Assembly (NCBI RefSeq): GCF_022829545.1
Contig: NZ_JAKSYM010000249.1
Location: forward strand, 1 to 64,000
DNA: 64,000 bases
Source: Methylobacterium sp. J-030
GTDB lineage: Bacteria > Pseudomonadota > Alphaproteobacteria > Rhizobiales > Beijerinckiaceae
Direction of reading: 5' to 3'
Shown here: positions 62,905-64,000 of the stretch, in pieces
Numbering within the stretch: position 1 is the first letter of the stretch
How the letters are laid out: every line of letters begins with the position of its first letter
The notes under the pieces: model-generated
What the model was told of the DNA's origin: nothing
The model's input: only the letters and a program-made list of their open reading frames with translations
Databases searched by the model: none
Translations under genes and position numbers: made by a program

Positions 62905-64000
62905 TCAGGCCGCGAGTCCGATCGGCGCGGCCGGCCGCGCGGTGCCGAGCGTCGCCCCGTCGGCCGAGCGGCGGACCACCACCAAGGCCTCTTCTGAAAT
63001 CCCCTGGAGCGTCAGCGTCACGTCGAAGCCGTGGCGACCGTCGCCGATGCCGGACGCAGCGAGGTCCACGCGGTACGCCTCGGCATAGGCCAGCCCGGCA
63101 ACCGCGCCGTCCACCACCACGTCAAGGCACACCGGCCCATCCGGATGCGCCAGATCCCAGGCCCAGCCCGCCACGCGCAGGGTGCCCTCCGCGCCGACCT
63201 CGCACAGGTCGAGCTGTCCGCGCAGCGGCCCGAATACCCGCGCCGGCGCCACCGGCAGCCCAGCGCGCAACGCCAGCCGCCGCCGGATCGCCTCCAAGGC
63301 GAAGCCGTCCGTCACCCGCGGGGCGCAATAGGCCGCCTTGCCCGTCCAGGCCGTCGCGTGCGGGTACAGAGCGCGATGCTCGGCGGCGTTGTGGAAGATC
63401 GCCCGGCCGCCATCGTCGACGAAGCTCTCGGCCGGCGCGTCCTCGGCGAGCAGCACGTCGTGGCTGTCGAGTTCGACGTGCCAATAGGTGACGGCCTCGA
63501 CGCGCTCGGCCTTCACGATGCTGGTGCCGTTGACCAGGCATTCGGCTGGCACGAGCACGCCGTCGAGAAAGAGGGCATGATCCGGGGAGACCCACAGGTC
63601 GCGGACGGGCACCGCGTCGACCAGCGCGCCGGCCTTGATGCAGACGGGCAGGACGGCGGGGTTGGTGTTGGCGAAACGGCCTCCGTAGCTGCGGGTGCCG
63701 ATCCAGCGGATCTGGCGATTCGCGCCGGAGGCGGTGACGACCCTGTCGCCGATGGCCAGATCCTCGACCGCAACCAGTCCGCGGTCGGTCAGGATGCGCG
63801 TGCCGGTGCAGTAGCACGGGGCGTTGTTGGCCGGGGGGGTCGGGTTCGTGGTGACTGAGTTCGTGGTGACTGGGTTCGTGGGCCGAGCCGGAGCAGCGGC
63901 ACTGATGTCTGATACCCGGAACACCACGCCGGTGTCGTTCGGGCCACCCTTTTGCGTCGTACCGTAGAAATGTCCGTGGCCATCCGCAGTTAAGTCAGTA
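62905..64000 (-). CDS. Hint-domain protein with GloVer-type repeat, 5' partial
   Basis: Open to the edge of the window. The first visible part (LTADGHGHFYGTTQKGGPND, then TGVVFRVSD) matches the GloVer tandem-repeat of choice-of-anchor proteins. A Pro/Thr linker follows, then a Hint_2 domain (CYCTGTRILTDRGLVAVEDL, HDVLLAEDAPAESF) with the nucleophile Cys; such domains may cut or ligate themselves. The last 95 residues are the domain shared with the neighbouring glycosyltransferase. Probably secreted and processed. The usual start is beyond the window; GTG 63927 is only an internal frame point. Confidence 0.7.
   Translation of the reverse strand, partial: TDLTADGHGHFYGTTQKGGPNDTGVVFRVSDISAAAPARPTNPVTTNSVTTNPTPPANNAPCYCTGTRILTDRGLVAVEDLAIGDRVVTASGANRQIRWIGTRSYGGRFANTNPAVLPVCIKAGALVDAVPVRDLWVSPDHALFLDGVLVPAECLVNGTSIVKAERVEAVTYWHVELDSHDVLLAEDAPAESFVDDGGRAIFHNAAEHRALYPHATAWTGKAAYCAPRVTDGFALEAIRRRLALRAGLPVAPARVFGPLRGQLDLCEVGAEGTLRVAGWAWDLAHPDGPVCLDVVVDGAVAGLAYAEAYRVDLAASGIGDGRHGFDVTLTLQGISEEALVVVRRSADGATLGTARPAAPIGLAA

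Overview
The window reads as a chromosomal segment of a high-GC alphaproteobacterium, most likely Methylobacterium or a close relative in the Methylobacteriaceae. This rests on third-position GC bias, the conserved lnt-corC-ybeY-phoH-miaB block of this class, BA14K, EcsC, DUF2934 and DUF6481 proteins, a LOV histidine kinase with a response regulator, and a Hint protein carrying GloVer-type repeats. No tRNA, rRNA, CRISPR array, integrase or intact insertion sequence was seen.

Positions 1 to about 12480 are an accessory region. Almost every gene is short and most are unrecognised. Many are translationally coupled in small operons with weak codon bias. Several are decayed: a truncated SRAP gene (3782-4162), a frameshifted zinc-ribbon-like gene (7128-7491) whose apparently intact paralog lies at 4383-4640, and a leftover signal-peptide segment near 1300. 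The region also holds covarying palindromes (10740-12217) and a conserved micro-ORF present twice (3680-3724 and 10038-10097). Its right edge cuts a sugar-binding-protein gene (12477-13223).

From 13.6 to 32.3 kb the gene content becomes typical housekeeping and stress genes: an SDR, a cNMP-domain patatin phospholipase, an epoxide-hydrolase-like protein, a His-rich exported protein, mutS, a LOV photoreceptor kinase with a single-domain response regulator, an AmpG-like permease, EcsC and MgtC proteins, ilvA, a ParDE pair, dgkA, an AbrB-type membrane protein, and a divergent oxyR/katA pair. A deletion scar at about 32.8 kb joins remnants of a BA14K gene and a cupin gene.

From 32.9 to 45.5 kb the minus strand carries envelope and RNA-modification functions: a CynX-type MFS protein, lnt, corC, ybeY, phoH, miaB, an L-lactate permease, plsC, rimI, tsaB and nfuA. 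From 45.7 to 50.1 kb lie small exported or coiled-coil proteins, a HAD phosphatase and several hairpins.

From 50.1 to 58.0 kb is a coherent cassette: an AtzG/AtzE/AtzH-type amidase module followed by a complete peptide-class ABC importer, suggesting uptake and hydrolysis of an amide or ureido compound. A MocR regulator lies divergent to a PaiB-GNAT pair with a MocR-type operator between them. The window ends with a glycosyltransferase next to a partial GloVer/Hint protein; the two share a domain.
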